A model generated the notes under the pieces. It had not been told where the DNA came from, made no database searches, and saw only the letters and a list, made by a program, of their open reading frames with translations. A stretch of 53,127 nucleotides of DNA from DSUN01 sp035527715 (lineage in GTDB: Bacteria > Planctomycetota > PUPC01 > DSUN01), in contig DATKZY010000047.1 of assembly GCA_035527715.1 (NCBI GenBank), positions 1-53,127 on the forward strand. Direction: 5' to 3'. Positions 23,119-30,297 of the stretch are shown here, one piece after another. Position 1 is the stretch's first letter. The number at the start of each line of letters is the position of its first letter. The position numbers and the translations under genes are program-made.

Positions 23119-25245
23119 CTAATCGGCCTTGATGGATACGAGGCGCTTGCACACGATGCGGACCGGGCCGATGAGGCCGGCGGCAAGGCGGTCGGCGGGC
23201 AGGTCCCTGCCCAGCGAATTGGCCGCCGTGTTGGCCACGGCGATCTTCACGGCGTTCGCGCCCGGCTTCAGGGCATCGGTGATGTCGAAGAGATGGGGCG
23301 GCCAAAGACGCGCGCCGAGGTCCTTGCCGTTGACAGAGACTTGCGCGACGCAGCCCACCTCGCCAAGGTCGAGGAACAGGCGCTCCTTGCGATAGGCATC
23401 TGGAAGGTCCAGGCTCACCATGTAGTCGGCGAGGCCAGAATAGGTCGGATAGCCCACGAAGAGCCACGAGCCGACTCCAACGGCGCTCTCCGAGCACTCG
23501 CAGAGGATCGGCTTGTCGAGGGTCCCGACGCCCAGCGTGCGAAGCGCCGCGACGCGCGGCTTGTTCTGCACGCTCGCGGAGAGGTCGGCCACGCCGTCCT
23601 TCAGCGGCGCCTCCTGGCCATCCACGAAGAGCTTCGGCTCCTTCGCGCCAGCGGGAACGGTCACGCTCTTCGCGCCGGCGGGGAGGGTGAAGCGGCACCA
23701 GATGCTCTCGGCGGCCTCGGGGTCGGGCGGGAGGCCGGGCACTTCGCCCCACGGGCGGATGGGCGGCTTGCCGATGACATCCACCTTGCCCCAGGCCTTG
23801 TCGTCGAAATCAGGCTTCTGCCAGCCGTCGGGCGCCTTCTCGGCCATCTTCCACGTGGCATCGGTCACGACGCGGATGAGTCGCCCCGAGGCGAGGCGGA
23901 TGCGCGATTCGAGCAGGAGCGCGCCCACGTCGCCCTGGTTGGTGAGGTGGACGGCGAAGGCGTTGCTGCCCTTGTGGAGGAGCTTCTTGATGTTGTAGGT
24001 CTCTGCCTCATTCCAGTTGCCGTCGGCTCCGGCCTTCTCGCCGTTCACGAACAGCTCGTAGCCGTTGTCGCCCGTGATCGTGGCGGTCGCGAGGTCGGGC
24101 TCCTCGGGCAGGTCGAAGGTCTTGCGGAAGAGTCGCTCCTCGTTGTTGCCGTGCATGCCCAGCCAGTTCGCCTGCCACTCGGCGCCGCCGACGGCGGCGA
24201 CGGGTTGGGGCTTGCCGATTTCAATGGCCTGCCAGTCGGAGTCGTCGAGGTCGGGTGCCGCCAGCTTGCCCGCCTTCTCCTCCTCGACCGAGGGCCGCTT
24301 GATCTTCAGGGCGACGATGCCCACGCCGAGGCGCTTCGCCGGCTGCTGCGTCTTCATCGTCCAACCCGTCGCGATGGGAAGCGGTGGAGGCAGATCCCGG
24401 ACCATGGTGGACTTCATTCGCTGCCCCGTGAACATCACGGAGCAGAGGCCGTTCGTGCGGGCCAGGCCTGTGACGGCCGAGCCATCAGGCTCGACCGCCG
24501 TGGCCTGGAGCGCCGGGGCGAAGACAACGTGCTGCTTCGTCGGCGGCTTCCGCAGCACGACGAAGACCGCGCCGTAGGGCGGCAGCCGCAGGTTCAGCAT
24601 CGTCGTCTTCTCGGTCACGTCGTAGGTCAGCGCGGGGGCGATCGAGCCGTCCTCGGGATCCCAGATCTCCGGCTCGGCCACGCGGGGGAACGTGATCGTG
24701 AAGACGAGGTCAATGTGCGCCTGGCTCGTGACGAGGTAGAAGTCGGCTTCGCCCAGCTTCCTGCGCACGAGGAAGAGCACCGGCTCCGCGGGCGGCGGGT
24801 AGATGGTGATGCCGTGGGCGGCCTTGGCCTGTGTGAAAACTCCCCCCTCCCCCGTCGTCTTCGAGCAGAGGAACACGATGCGCGCGGCGAAGTCGCCGAG
24901 GCCCTTGGCCACGGCAGCATAGGGCTGGGTAGGCGGCTTCGCGTCGGGCTTGGCCGACGTGATGAGCGCGGGGTCGGCGAGCGCCTGCCAGGTGGTGACG
25001 CGCTTGACCTCCTCGGGCGTGGTCGAGAGGCCGCCGTCGGCGAGCGCGACCTGGAAGGCGCCGCGGAACTCATCGGGGCACTTCGCCACGGTCTCGGCGA
25101 ATGCCTTGCTCAGGAACCAGCCTTCGGCGGGGCGGCAGGCCGCGGGCGGATTGCGGAAGCCGGTCGCCAACTCATCTTCGCCGGCCCGTGTCGCTGCACA
25201 GAGCAGGCCCGCCGCCAGAGCCAATGCTGCCATCACACGTAGCAT
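23119..25245 (-). CDS. GH106-like exported protein apparently lacking the catalytic barrel
   Basis: A 708-residue exported protein. Seen: signal peptide (MLRVMAALALAAGLLCAATRA), then FRNPPAACRP, resembling the opening of GH106 alpha-L-rhamnosidases. The Trp-rich barrel start expected next is absent. Instead the sequence passes to the family's C-terminal beta regions: EIWDPEDGS, a galactose-binding-like domain with GDNGYELFVNG around 400, and a jelly-roll end with VSVNGKDLG. Full GH106 proteins are usually about 1000 residues or more, so a catalytic segment of several hundred residues seems missing. The ATG at 25245 follows GGGGGA. It shares a promoter with the SGNH hydrolase. It may be a binding-only relative; a degraded gene is less likely since the frame is intact. 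Confidence 0.75.
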   Translation of the reverse strand: MLRVMAALALAAGLLCAATRAGEDELATGFRNPPAACRPAEGWFLSKAFAETVAKCPDEFRGAFQVALADGGLSTTPEEVKRVTTWQALADPALITSAKPDAKPPTQPYAAVAKGLGDFAARIVFLCSKTTGEGGVFTQAKAAHGITIYPPPAEPVLFLVRRKLGEADFYLVTSQAHIDLVFTITFPRVAEPEIWDPEDGSIAPALTYDVTEKTTMLNLRLPPYGAVFVVLRKPPTKQHVVFAPALQATAVEPDGSAVTGLARTNGLCSVMFTGQRMKSTMVRDLPPPLPIATGWTMKTQQPAKRLGVGIVALKIKRPSVEEEKAGKLAAPDLDDSDWQAIEIGKPQPVAAVGGAEWQANWLGMHGNNEERLFRKTFDLPEEPDLATATITGDNGYELFVNGEKAGADGNWNEAETYNIKKLLHKGSNAFAVHLTNQGDVGALLLESRIRLASGRLIRVVTDATWKMAEKAPDGWQKPDFDDKAWGKVDVIGKPPIRPWGEVPGLPPDPEAAESIWCRFTLPAGAKSVTVPAGAKEPKLFVDGQEAPLKDGVADLSASVQNKPRVAALRTLGVGTLDKPILCECSESAVGVGSWLFVGYPTYSGLADYMVSLDLPDAYRKERLFLDLGEVGCVAQVSVNGKDLGARLWPPHLFDITDALKPGANAVKIAVANTAANSLGRDLPADRLAAGLIGPVRIVCKRLVSIKAD

Positions 25246-25283
25246 CTCAGCGTCCCCCAAGAAACGGAGTAAGGACGCGCCCA

Positions 25284-25312
25284 ATTATCCGCATTGTGGC
25301 TGCTCTGGTCAA
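25284..25312 (-). promoter_or_regulatory. Promoter of the GH106-like/SGNH genes
   Basis: On the minus strand TTGACC (25312-25307), 17 bases, GATAAT (25289-25284), 38 bases before the ATG at 25245. Confidence 0.6.
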
Positions 25313-25316
25313 GCGG

Positions 25317-25404
25317 AGGACGGGACGGACGGGACCCACGGGACCAATGGGACGGAGAAGTGGTGCTGGTCCGATGGGTCGCATATGTCCCATGGGTCCC
25401 ATCC
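25317..25404. repeat. Inverted pair of 9 bp x 4 arrays between divergent promoters
   Basis: Left arm (25317-25352): four 9-base units ending CGGGA/TGGGA. Right arm (about 25371-25404): reverse complement of about four units of type CCATGGGAC. The pair lies exactly between the -35 boxes of the two divergent promoters. Confidence 0.8.
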
Positions 25405-25418
25405 TCTCGCGCCGCGGC

Positions 25419-25447
25419 TTGACTCGCCGTGCGGCCCCGCCTACAAT
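25419..25447 (+). promoter_or_regulatory. Promoter of the AKR/DUF1080/cytochrome operon
   Basis: TTGACT (25419-25424), 17 bases, TACAAT (25442-25447), 33 bases before the ATG at 25481. One of the best consensus promoters in the window. Confidence 0.7.
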
Positions 25448-25480
25448 GGCCGCGTCGGGGGACTTCTTAGGAGCAAGGCG

Positions 25481-26554
25481 ATGGCCGAGCGAGACATGAC
25501 GCGGCGCGGGTTTGTGCGGGCCACAGCGGGACTCGCGGCGGGCGTAGCCGTCGCGGCGCGGGCCGAGCCCGAGGTGGACACGAAGAAAATCCTCAACTAC
25601 AACCCGAAGATGGGCTACCGACGCTTCGGGAAGAGCGGCGTGATGATCTCCGAGGTCGGCCTCGGCGGCCACTGGAAGAACCGCGACGGCGGCCGCTACT
25701 GGGCCAGCTTCGCAGGCGACAACCCCCCGCCCGACGTGCAGATGAACCGCAACGAGGTGTGGGTGAAGGCCGCCGAGATGGGCATCAACTACTACGACAT
25801 CACCACGGCCGGCGAAGCCGCCATCTACGGCCGCTGCGCCAAGCAGACCGGCGTCAAGCTCCACATCGGCTACTCCGACCACGTGCTGTGCATGCGCAAC
25901 CCCGCCAACCGCACGGTCGAGAAGCTCATGGTCGAGATTGACGCAGGCCTCAAGCGCCTGATGGTGGACCGCATGTTCCTCTGGCGGCCCCAGGCCAACA
26001 TGGGCGGCGGCCACACGAAGCAGGAGCTCGACAACGTGCTCGAATGCTTCCGCAAGGCCAAGGAGCAGGGCAAGGTCGAGCACCTCGGCATGTCCACGCA
26101 CAACCACGCATTCGTCCAACAGGTCATCGAGCAATACGGCGAGCACTACGGCGGCTTCGTCTTCATGTACACCGTCACCAACGAGCCGAAGGCCTCGGCC
26201 AGCATGTTCGAGACCCTCAAGAAGAAGGACTGCGGGGCCATCGGCCTCAAGCCTTTCCACGGCAACAGCTTCTTCAGCTCGGTCATCCGCGACGCGCGCA
26301 AGGCCGGCAAGGAGCCCGACCTCAACACCGCTGCCATCACCGGCCTGAAGAAGATCCTCGAAGTGCCCGAGATGACCTGCACCATCCCCGGCATGACGAC
26401 CGTGGACGAGGTGGAGAACAACGTCAAGGCGTCCTACGAGCGGCAGAAGAAGCTCACCCAGGCCGAGCGGCAGTATCTCGCGCAGATTGGGGCCGACTCG
26501 CTGGCTCACCTGCCGCCCGACTACGCGTTCATCCGCGAGCAGATGTACGTGTGA
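25481..26554 (+). CDS. Tat-exported aldo/keto-reductase-fold protein
   Basis: A 357-residue protein. Seen: twin-arginine signal TRRGFVR at 7-13 plus a hydrophobic stretch to about 28, then an aldo/keto reductase barrel (YRRFGKSG at 46-53, GINYYD at 101-106, HLGMSTHNH near 205). The usual catalytic tetrad looks altered. D106 is present, but the Tyr spacing is wrong, the Lys position reads HIGYSDH, and the usual His before a Pro is W168 (FLWRP). The start ATG has AGGAG eight bases upstream. It is first in an operon with a DUF1080 protein and a tetraheme cytochrome. It may be a redox-inactive or differently acting barrel in the periplasm. Reductase activity should not be assumed. Confidence 0.82.
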   Translation: MAERDMTRRGFVRATAGLAAGVAVAARAEPEVDTKKILNYNPKMGYRRFGKSGVMISEVGLGGHWKNRDGGRYWASFAGDNPPPDVQMNRNEVWVKAAEMGINYYDITTAGEAAIYGRCAKQTGVKLHIGYSDHVLCMRNPANRTVEKLMVEIDAGLKRLMVDRMFLWRPQANMGGGHTKQELDNVLECFRKAKEQGKVEHLGMSTHNHAFVQQVIEQYGEHYGGFVFMYTVTNEPKASASMFETLKKKDCGAIGLKPFHGNSFFSSVIRDARKAGKEPDLNTAAITGLKKILEVPEMTCTIPGMTTVDEVENNVKASYERQKKLTQAERQYLAQIGADSLAHLPPDYAFIREQMYV

Positions 26555-26583
26555 GACACTGAGGCAAGAAAGGAGCGGACGGG

Positions 26584-27216
26584 ATGAAGAGACTGGCGCT
26601 GGTGTGCGGCGTGCTGCTGGGCGTCGGCGTCGCCCTGGCGGGCGAGGAGTGGAAGCCGCTGTTCAACGGCAAGGACCTCGAGGGCTGGGGCAAGGCCGAC
26701 CCGACGAAGTTCAAGGTCGAGGACGGCTGCCTGGTGGGCACCCAGGAGGATGGCAAGGGCGCCGACCTCTTCACCACCGAGGCGTTCGACAACTTCGAGT
26801 TGCGCTTCACCTACAAGGTCAAATGGCCGGCCAACAGCGGCATCTGGTTCCGCGACCGCTACCAGTTCGACATTCTCAAGTACACCAATCCCAAGACCTT
26901 CAGCGGGGCCTTCTACCCCGGCACCAAGAGCACCTTCGCCTTCGTGAACCTCGACGAGTCGATCGAGAACCGCGACGGCTGGAACGAGGGCCAGATCTAC
27001 GCGAACGGCGACCACATCATCTTCTGGCTCAACGGCCACCAGATGGGCGAGGTGCACGACACTCGGTCCGCCAAGGGCCGCGTCGGCATCCAGGTCCACG
27101 GCGGCGGCTTCAAGGGGATGCAGATCATCATCAAGAGGCTCGAGCTGCGACCCCTGAAGGAAGGCGACAAGCCCACGCCCCCCGCCGCCCCCAAAGCAGC
27201 GGAGCCGGCGAAGTGA
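26584..27216 (+). CDS. DUF1080 (3-keto-disaccharide hydrolase-like) secreted protein
   Basis: A 210-residue exported jelly-roll protein. Seen: signal peptide 1-19 ending ALA, family opening WKPLFNGKDLEGW at 23-35, and the core NSGIWFRDRYQFDI around 85-98. A C-terminal Pro/Ala/Lys tail follows. Known: this family includes 3-keto-glycoside hydrolases acting with Gfo/Idh-type oxidoreductases on disaccharides, and it is greatly expanded in planctomycetes. It follows the AKR-like gene by 29 bases with a GGAGCGG-type site, and overlaps the cytochrome gene at GTGA. It probably shares a periplasmic sugar-oxidation route with them, by inference. Confidence 0.9.
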   Translation: MKRLALVCGVLLGVGVALAGEEWKPLFNGKDLEGWGKADPTKFKVEDGCLVGTQEDGKGADLFTTEAFDNFELRFTYKVKWPANSGIWFRDRYQFDILKYTNPKTFSGAFYPGTKSTFAFVNLDESIENRDGWNEGQIYANGDHIIFWLNGHQMGEVHDTRSAKGRVGIQVHGGGFKGMQIIIKRLELRPLKEGDKPTPPAAPKAAEPAK

Positions 27217-27644
27217 AGCATCCCGCCGCGCTGCTCGCCCTGGGCGGCGGCCTTGCGGTCGCCGCCCTTCTGGCGTCGTGCCGTGGACCCGCCGGGTCCG
27301 CCACCGGCTCCTCCGCAAAGAAGGAAGTCGTGTGCTACGAATGCCACATCGACTTCAAGGGGGAGGAGTTGACCACCGCTCACGAGAGGGCCGGCGTCAC
27401 CTGCATCCGCTGCCACGGCGCCAGCCAGCCGCACATGAACGACGAGGTGCGGAAGACCCCGCCCGACGCCATCTTCCGCGACCCGACGATGAAGGTCTTC
27501 TGCCTCACGTGCCACGTGGCCGACTATGGTGCGGTGAACAGCCACAGGGCGGAGGAGGCCAAGCGGAAGACCGGCGGCAAACCGCGCGCCTGCACCGAGT
27601 GCCACGGAGAGCACAAGCTGGTGCGCGCTGACGCCAAGCCGTGA
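27213..27644 (+). CDS. Tetraheme c-type cytochrome lipoprotein
   Basis: A 143-residue electron-transfer protein. Seen: a lipoprotein signal ending LLASC with C23 as the lipidated residue, then four CxxCH heme sites at C41-H45, C64-H68, C97-H101 and C127-H131, with extra His residues (H57, H74, H111) that can act as distal ligands. The GTG start overlaps the TGA of the DUF1080 gene (GTGA) and GGAG lies inside that gene. Length and heme spacing fit a small multiheme cytochrome of the c3/NrfH-like group. Coupling to the upstream sugar-modifying genes suggests that electrons from sugar oxidation pass to the periplasm. This is inference. Confidence 0.88.
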   Translation: MKHPAALLALGGGLAVAALLASCRGPAGSATGSSAKKEVVCYECHIDFKGEELTTAHERAGVTCIRCHGASQPHMNDEVRKTPPDAIFRDPTMKVFCLTCHVADYGAVNSHRAEEAKRKTGGKPRACTECHGEHKLVRADAKP

Positions 27645-27957
27645 GAGCCGCCAATCGAGCGCGATGCTTGTACACCATTCGTAGGGTGTCCGGTGGCGCA
27701 GGTACCCAACCTGTGGTGAGGGGAGGGACCGTAGCCCCACAAACCGGTCCGTCCGCCGACGATTCTGCACGCTGGGGTGTCGAACGCACCCGGATTTCTG
27801 CCCCCTGGCTCCTTGACGAAGCGCAGACATGAGGTATACTGAATTACACGGAAGGGTGACCTCCCGAGGCCAAGTGCCGCGGCAATAAGAGGGCGGATGC
27901 GACGCGCTATCCCAGGTGTGCGCGACCGTCCAGGGGAACCCGGCAGGAGGCGTACCG
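27645..27957. other. Intergenic region with promoter and possible terminator hairpin
   Basis: No gene. GGACCG (27726-27731) and CGGTCC (27745-27750) could form a short hairpin after the cytochrome operon, but there is no T-tract. The promoter for the response regulator is at 27813-27840, followed by a leader of about 110 bases with no structure that I recognise. Confidence 0.5.
27813..27840 (+). promoter_or_regulatory. Promoter of the response-regulator gene
   Basis: TTGACG (27813-27818), 16 bases, TATACT (27835-27840); the leader is about 110 bases long. Confidence 0.7.
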
Positions 27958-28356
27958 ATGGCGGCCATACTCGTCGTCGAGGATGACAAGAATCAGCGCC
28001 TGCTTCTCGCCGAGGAGCTCGCAGGCGAGGGCCACGCGGTCCTCACCGCGGGCAGCGGGCAGGACGCTCTCGCCACTGTTGCCAAGACCATGCCCGACCT
28101 GGTGATCGTGGACATTGCTATGCCGGAGATGGACGGCCTGGAGCTGCTCGGCAGGCTCCTCGCCGTCAACCACCGCTTGCCCGTCATCATTCACACGGCC
28201 TACGGGAGCTACAAGGACAACTTCATGTCCTGGGCGGCCGACGCCTACGTTGTGAAGCGCGGCAATCTGCAGGAACTGAAAGACACGGTCCGTTGCGTGC
28301 TGACGAAGCCGCTCGGCTCCTGCCCGTCCCCAGCGGCCGCCGAGGCCCGCGCCTGA
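27958..28356 (+). CDS. Single-domain response regulator (REC only)
   Basis: A 132-residue receiver domain with no output domain. Seen: acidic pocket D9-D10, phospho-acceptor D52 (IVDIAMPEMDG), switch T80 and conserved K100 (VVKR). These form the complete set for phosphorylation. The ATG at 27958 has AGGAGG seven bases upstream. A longer frame from 27916 lacks a site. No histidine kinase gene is in the window, so it is an orphan that must signal by protein contact, as in CheY- or Spo0F-like relays. The short Pro/Ala tail is not a DNA-binding domain. It is convergent with the next oxidoreductase gene at an 8-base gap. Confidence 0.92.
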   Translation: MAAILVVEDDKNQRLLLAEELAGEGHAVLTAGSGQDALATVAKTMPDLVIVDIAMPEMDGLELLGRLLAVNHRLPVIIHTAYGSYKDNFMSWAADAYVVKRGNLQELKDTVRCVLTKPLGSCPSPAAAEARA

Positions 28357-28364
28357 GCTTCCCC

Positions 28365-29360
28365 CTACGCGAGCGTCACCTGCCGCCCCGTCCTGTGCGA
28401 GCGATAGGCGGCCTCCATCAGCTCGGTGAGTTGCGTGCCATCCTCGAGCCCGAAGTGGATCGGCGCGCCCTCGAGGATGCCGCTGACCCACTGGCGGAGC
28501 GGCGCCGGCAGTGGCTTCGGCAGCTCGGCGGGCGCCACCCAGCCAGGCACGGACGAGGCCACCTTGTTCGAGCGGAGCTGGACCCTGCCCTCCGGCCCCC
28601 CGATGAGGAGGGAGCCTTCGGTGCCGTAGAGCTCGAGCATGCCGGGGCTGTGGGACGAGACGAAACTCGTCTCCACCACCGCGATGGCCTTGCTCTCGAA
28701 CTCGATGAGGCACACCGAGTTGTCCTCGACCACGTGGCCCGTGCGGTCGTTGAAGGTGGAGACGATTCGGCTGGGCTTGCCGAGGATCCAGCGGGCGAGG
28801 TACATGGGGTGCGCCCCCAGGTCCATCATCGCCCCGCCGCCGCAGGTCTCCGGCACGTAGAAGTGCGGCGGGAGCCAGCCGGCCGACGCCCCGTTGTGCG
28901 CCACGCGGACCCGCAGCACTGTCACGTCGCCCAGCAGACCCTCGTCCAGCACCGACTTCGCGAACAGGCTCGTGGCCGACGTGCGCTGCGGCATCGAGAT
29001 GCAGAATCTCACGCCCGCCTTGCGGACCGCTGCGGAGATCCGGTCGCAGTCCTTCACCGTGAGGGCCATCACCTTCTCAGTGAAGATGTGCTTGCCTGCC
29101 TTGGCCGCGGCGATCATCACGCCGGGGTGCATCGAGGTCGGCGCATCCACCACCACGCCATCCACATCATCGCGTTCGCAGCACTTCCGCAGGTCGGCCT
29201 CGAAGGGGACCTTCAGCTCCTCGGCCCAGGCCTTTCCGCGGGCCGGCTCCTCGTCCCACACCACCGTCACCTTCGCGTCGGGGAATGAGTTCACCGTGTT
29301 CGCATACCCCTTCGCATGCACGTGCCAGCCGCTCAACATCGCCACTCGCAAGACGGCCAT
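28365..29360 (-). CDS. Gfo/Idh/MocA-family oxidoreductase
   Basis: A 331-residue NAD(P)-dependent dehydrogenase-type protein. Seen: an N-terminal Rossmann strand VLRVAMLSGWHVHAKGY, with a changed glycine motif (no classic GxGxxG). The EKP family motif appears as TEKVMA near 96-101, with Val in place of Pro. GAHPMYLARW lies in the catalytic part. The ATG at 29360 has AGGAG eight bases upstream; the longer frame to 29501 lacks one. The unusual nucleotide-binding loop and the EKV variant mean cofactor use should be tested. It sits alone after the DUF4159 gene, separated by a hairpin (29384-29401). Confidence 0.85.
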   Translation of the reverse strand: MAVLRVAMLSGWHVHAKGYANTVNSFPDAKVTVVWDEEPARGKAWAEELKVPFEADLRKCCERDDVDGVVVDAPTSMHPGVMIAAAKAGKHIFTEKVMALTVKDCDRISAAVRKAGVRFCISMPQRTSATSLFAKSVLDEGLLGDVTVLRVRVAHNGASAGWLPPHFYVPETCGGGAMMDLGAHPMYLARWILGKPSRIVSTFNDRTGHVVEDNSVCLIEFESKAIAVVETSFVSSHSPGMLELYGTEGSLLIGGPEGRVQLRSNKVASSVPGWVAPAELPKPLPAPLRQWVSGILEGAPIHFGLEDGTQLTELMEAAYRSHRTGRQVTLA

Positions 29361-29383
29361 TCGTTTCTCCTGGAAGAACGATG

Positions 29384-29401
29384 GCGTGCATACCTGCACG
29401 C
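29384..29401. repeat. Small perfect inverted repeat
   Basis: GCGTGCA (29384-29390), loop TACC, TGCACGC (29395-29401), between the DUF4159 stop and the oxidoreductase start. It may end the long MoxR operon, although no T-tract follows. Confidence 0.45.
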
Positions 29402-29407
29402 GAAACG

Positions 29408-30247
29408 CTAATGGGTCAGGTAGTAGATGATGATGTTGATGCCCATGCGGAGGGCGGCCTCGTTCTGCTCGGCGGTGTTCCACATACAGGTCCAGCCGCA
29501 ATGGAGGTCGCCGGGGGTGAGGTAGGTCATGATGCGGCCCGTGCCCTTCTCGAAGAGGGCGTAGGCGCCGTGGTTGACGCCCTGGATGAAGGGGGCGCCG
29601 TTGGGGAACTCGAAGTAGCAGCGGTTGATCTCGTGGTCGTTGGGCACGCGCTGCATCGTCATGCCTTCCTTCTCGAAGAGGCGGTTGACGATGCGGACGT
29701 AGTCCTTGAAGAAGCGGTCGCCCGTCTTCCCGAGCACGCAGTCGTCGGCGTAGACGAAGCCGCCGCGCAGGAGGAACTCCTTCAGGTTCCCGGCCTCATT
29801 GTCGGGCAGGTCGAACCAGCCCTCGGAGGTAGCGAAGAGGAAGGGATAGCGGCACGTGCTATCGAGGTCGGCGAGGCGGACGACGATGGGGTCCTCGCTC
29901 GCGTTGACGTTGGTGAGCTGGCGGAGGCGCTTGCGCAGGATCACGTCGCCCACGGGATAGATGTTCCACTGGTCGCCCGTCTCGTCCTTGACGTGGAACA
30001 TGACGCGAGGGAAGTAGAAGGTGCCGGTCTTGACGGCCTTCGGGCCGTCGGCGCCCTGCGTCGGCGCGCCGGAGGCGAGGCCCGACAGACCGCCCAGCGC
30101 CGCGGCGCCCAGGGCCGCCGCTCGGAGGAACTCGCGGCGGCCCATTGCGGATCGCGGATTGGGGATCGCGGACTGAAATCCGAAGTCCCCGAACACCTCT
30201 TGCTTCCAGTCTCTCAGGACGCTCTTGTTCTCGAGCAGGTTTTGCAT
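29408..30247 (-). CDS. DUF4159-family Tat-exported protein
   Basis: A 279-residue protein with a class-I-glutamine-amidotransferase-like flavodoxin fold typical of DUF4159. Seen: twin-arginine leader GRREFLRAAALG, then VMFHVKDETGDQW, EFLLRGGFVYADDC and a C-terminal LTPGDLHCGW region. Known: these proteins often close MoxR/DUF58/VWA operons. The start is ambiguous. ATG 30247 has GAGG upstream and adds 34 residues before the Tat motif. ATG 30145 directly opens the Tat motif but has no ribosome binding site, because an array (30147-30174) lies right before it. I kept the longer form. The protein probably works in the envelope with the VWA proteins. Confidence 0.82.
   Translation of the reverse strand: MQNLLENKSVLRDWKQEVFGDFGFQSAIPNPRSAMGRREFLRAAALGAAALGGLSGLASGAPTQGADGPKAVKTGTFYFPRVMFHVKDETGDQWNIYPVGDVILRKRLRQLTNVNASEDPIVVRLADLDSTCRYPFLFATSEGWFDLPDNEAGNLKEFLLRGGFVYADDCVLGKTGDRFFKDYVRIVNRLFEKEGMTMQRVPNDHEINRCYFEFPNGAPFIQGVNHGAYALFEKGTGRIMTYLTPGDLHCGWTCMWNTAEQNEAALRMGINIIIYYLTH
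30147..30174. repeat. Short tandem array, 7 bp x 4
   Basis: Four 7-base units of type GCGGATC (the third GGGGATC, the fourth GCGGACT), immediately upstream of, or within the first codons of, the DUF4159 gene. Confidence 0.8.
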
Positions 30248-30297
30248 GGCTCGCACCTCATCGCCCGTCCAGGTTGCTGGCCTGGAATCGGGAATCC

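Noticed and set aside
23119..25245. The GH106-like gene as a pseudogene
   Set aside because: The frame is intact over 708 codons with signal peptide, ribosome binding site and promoter, so a shortened but functional protein is likelier.
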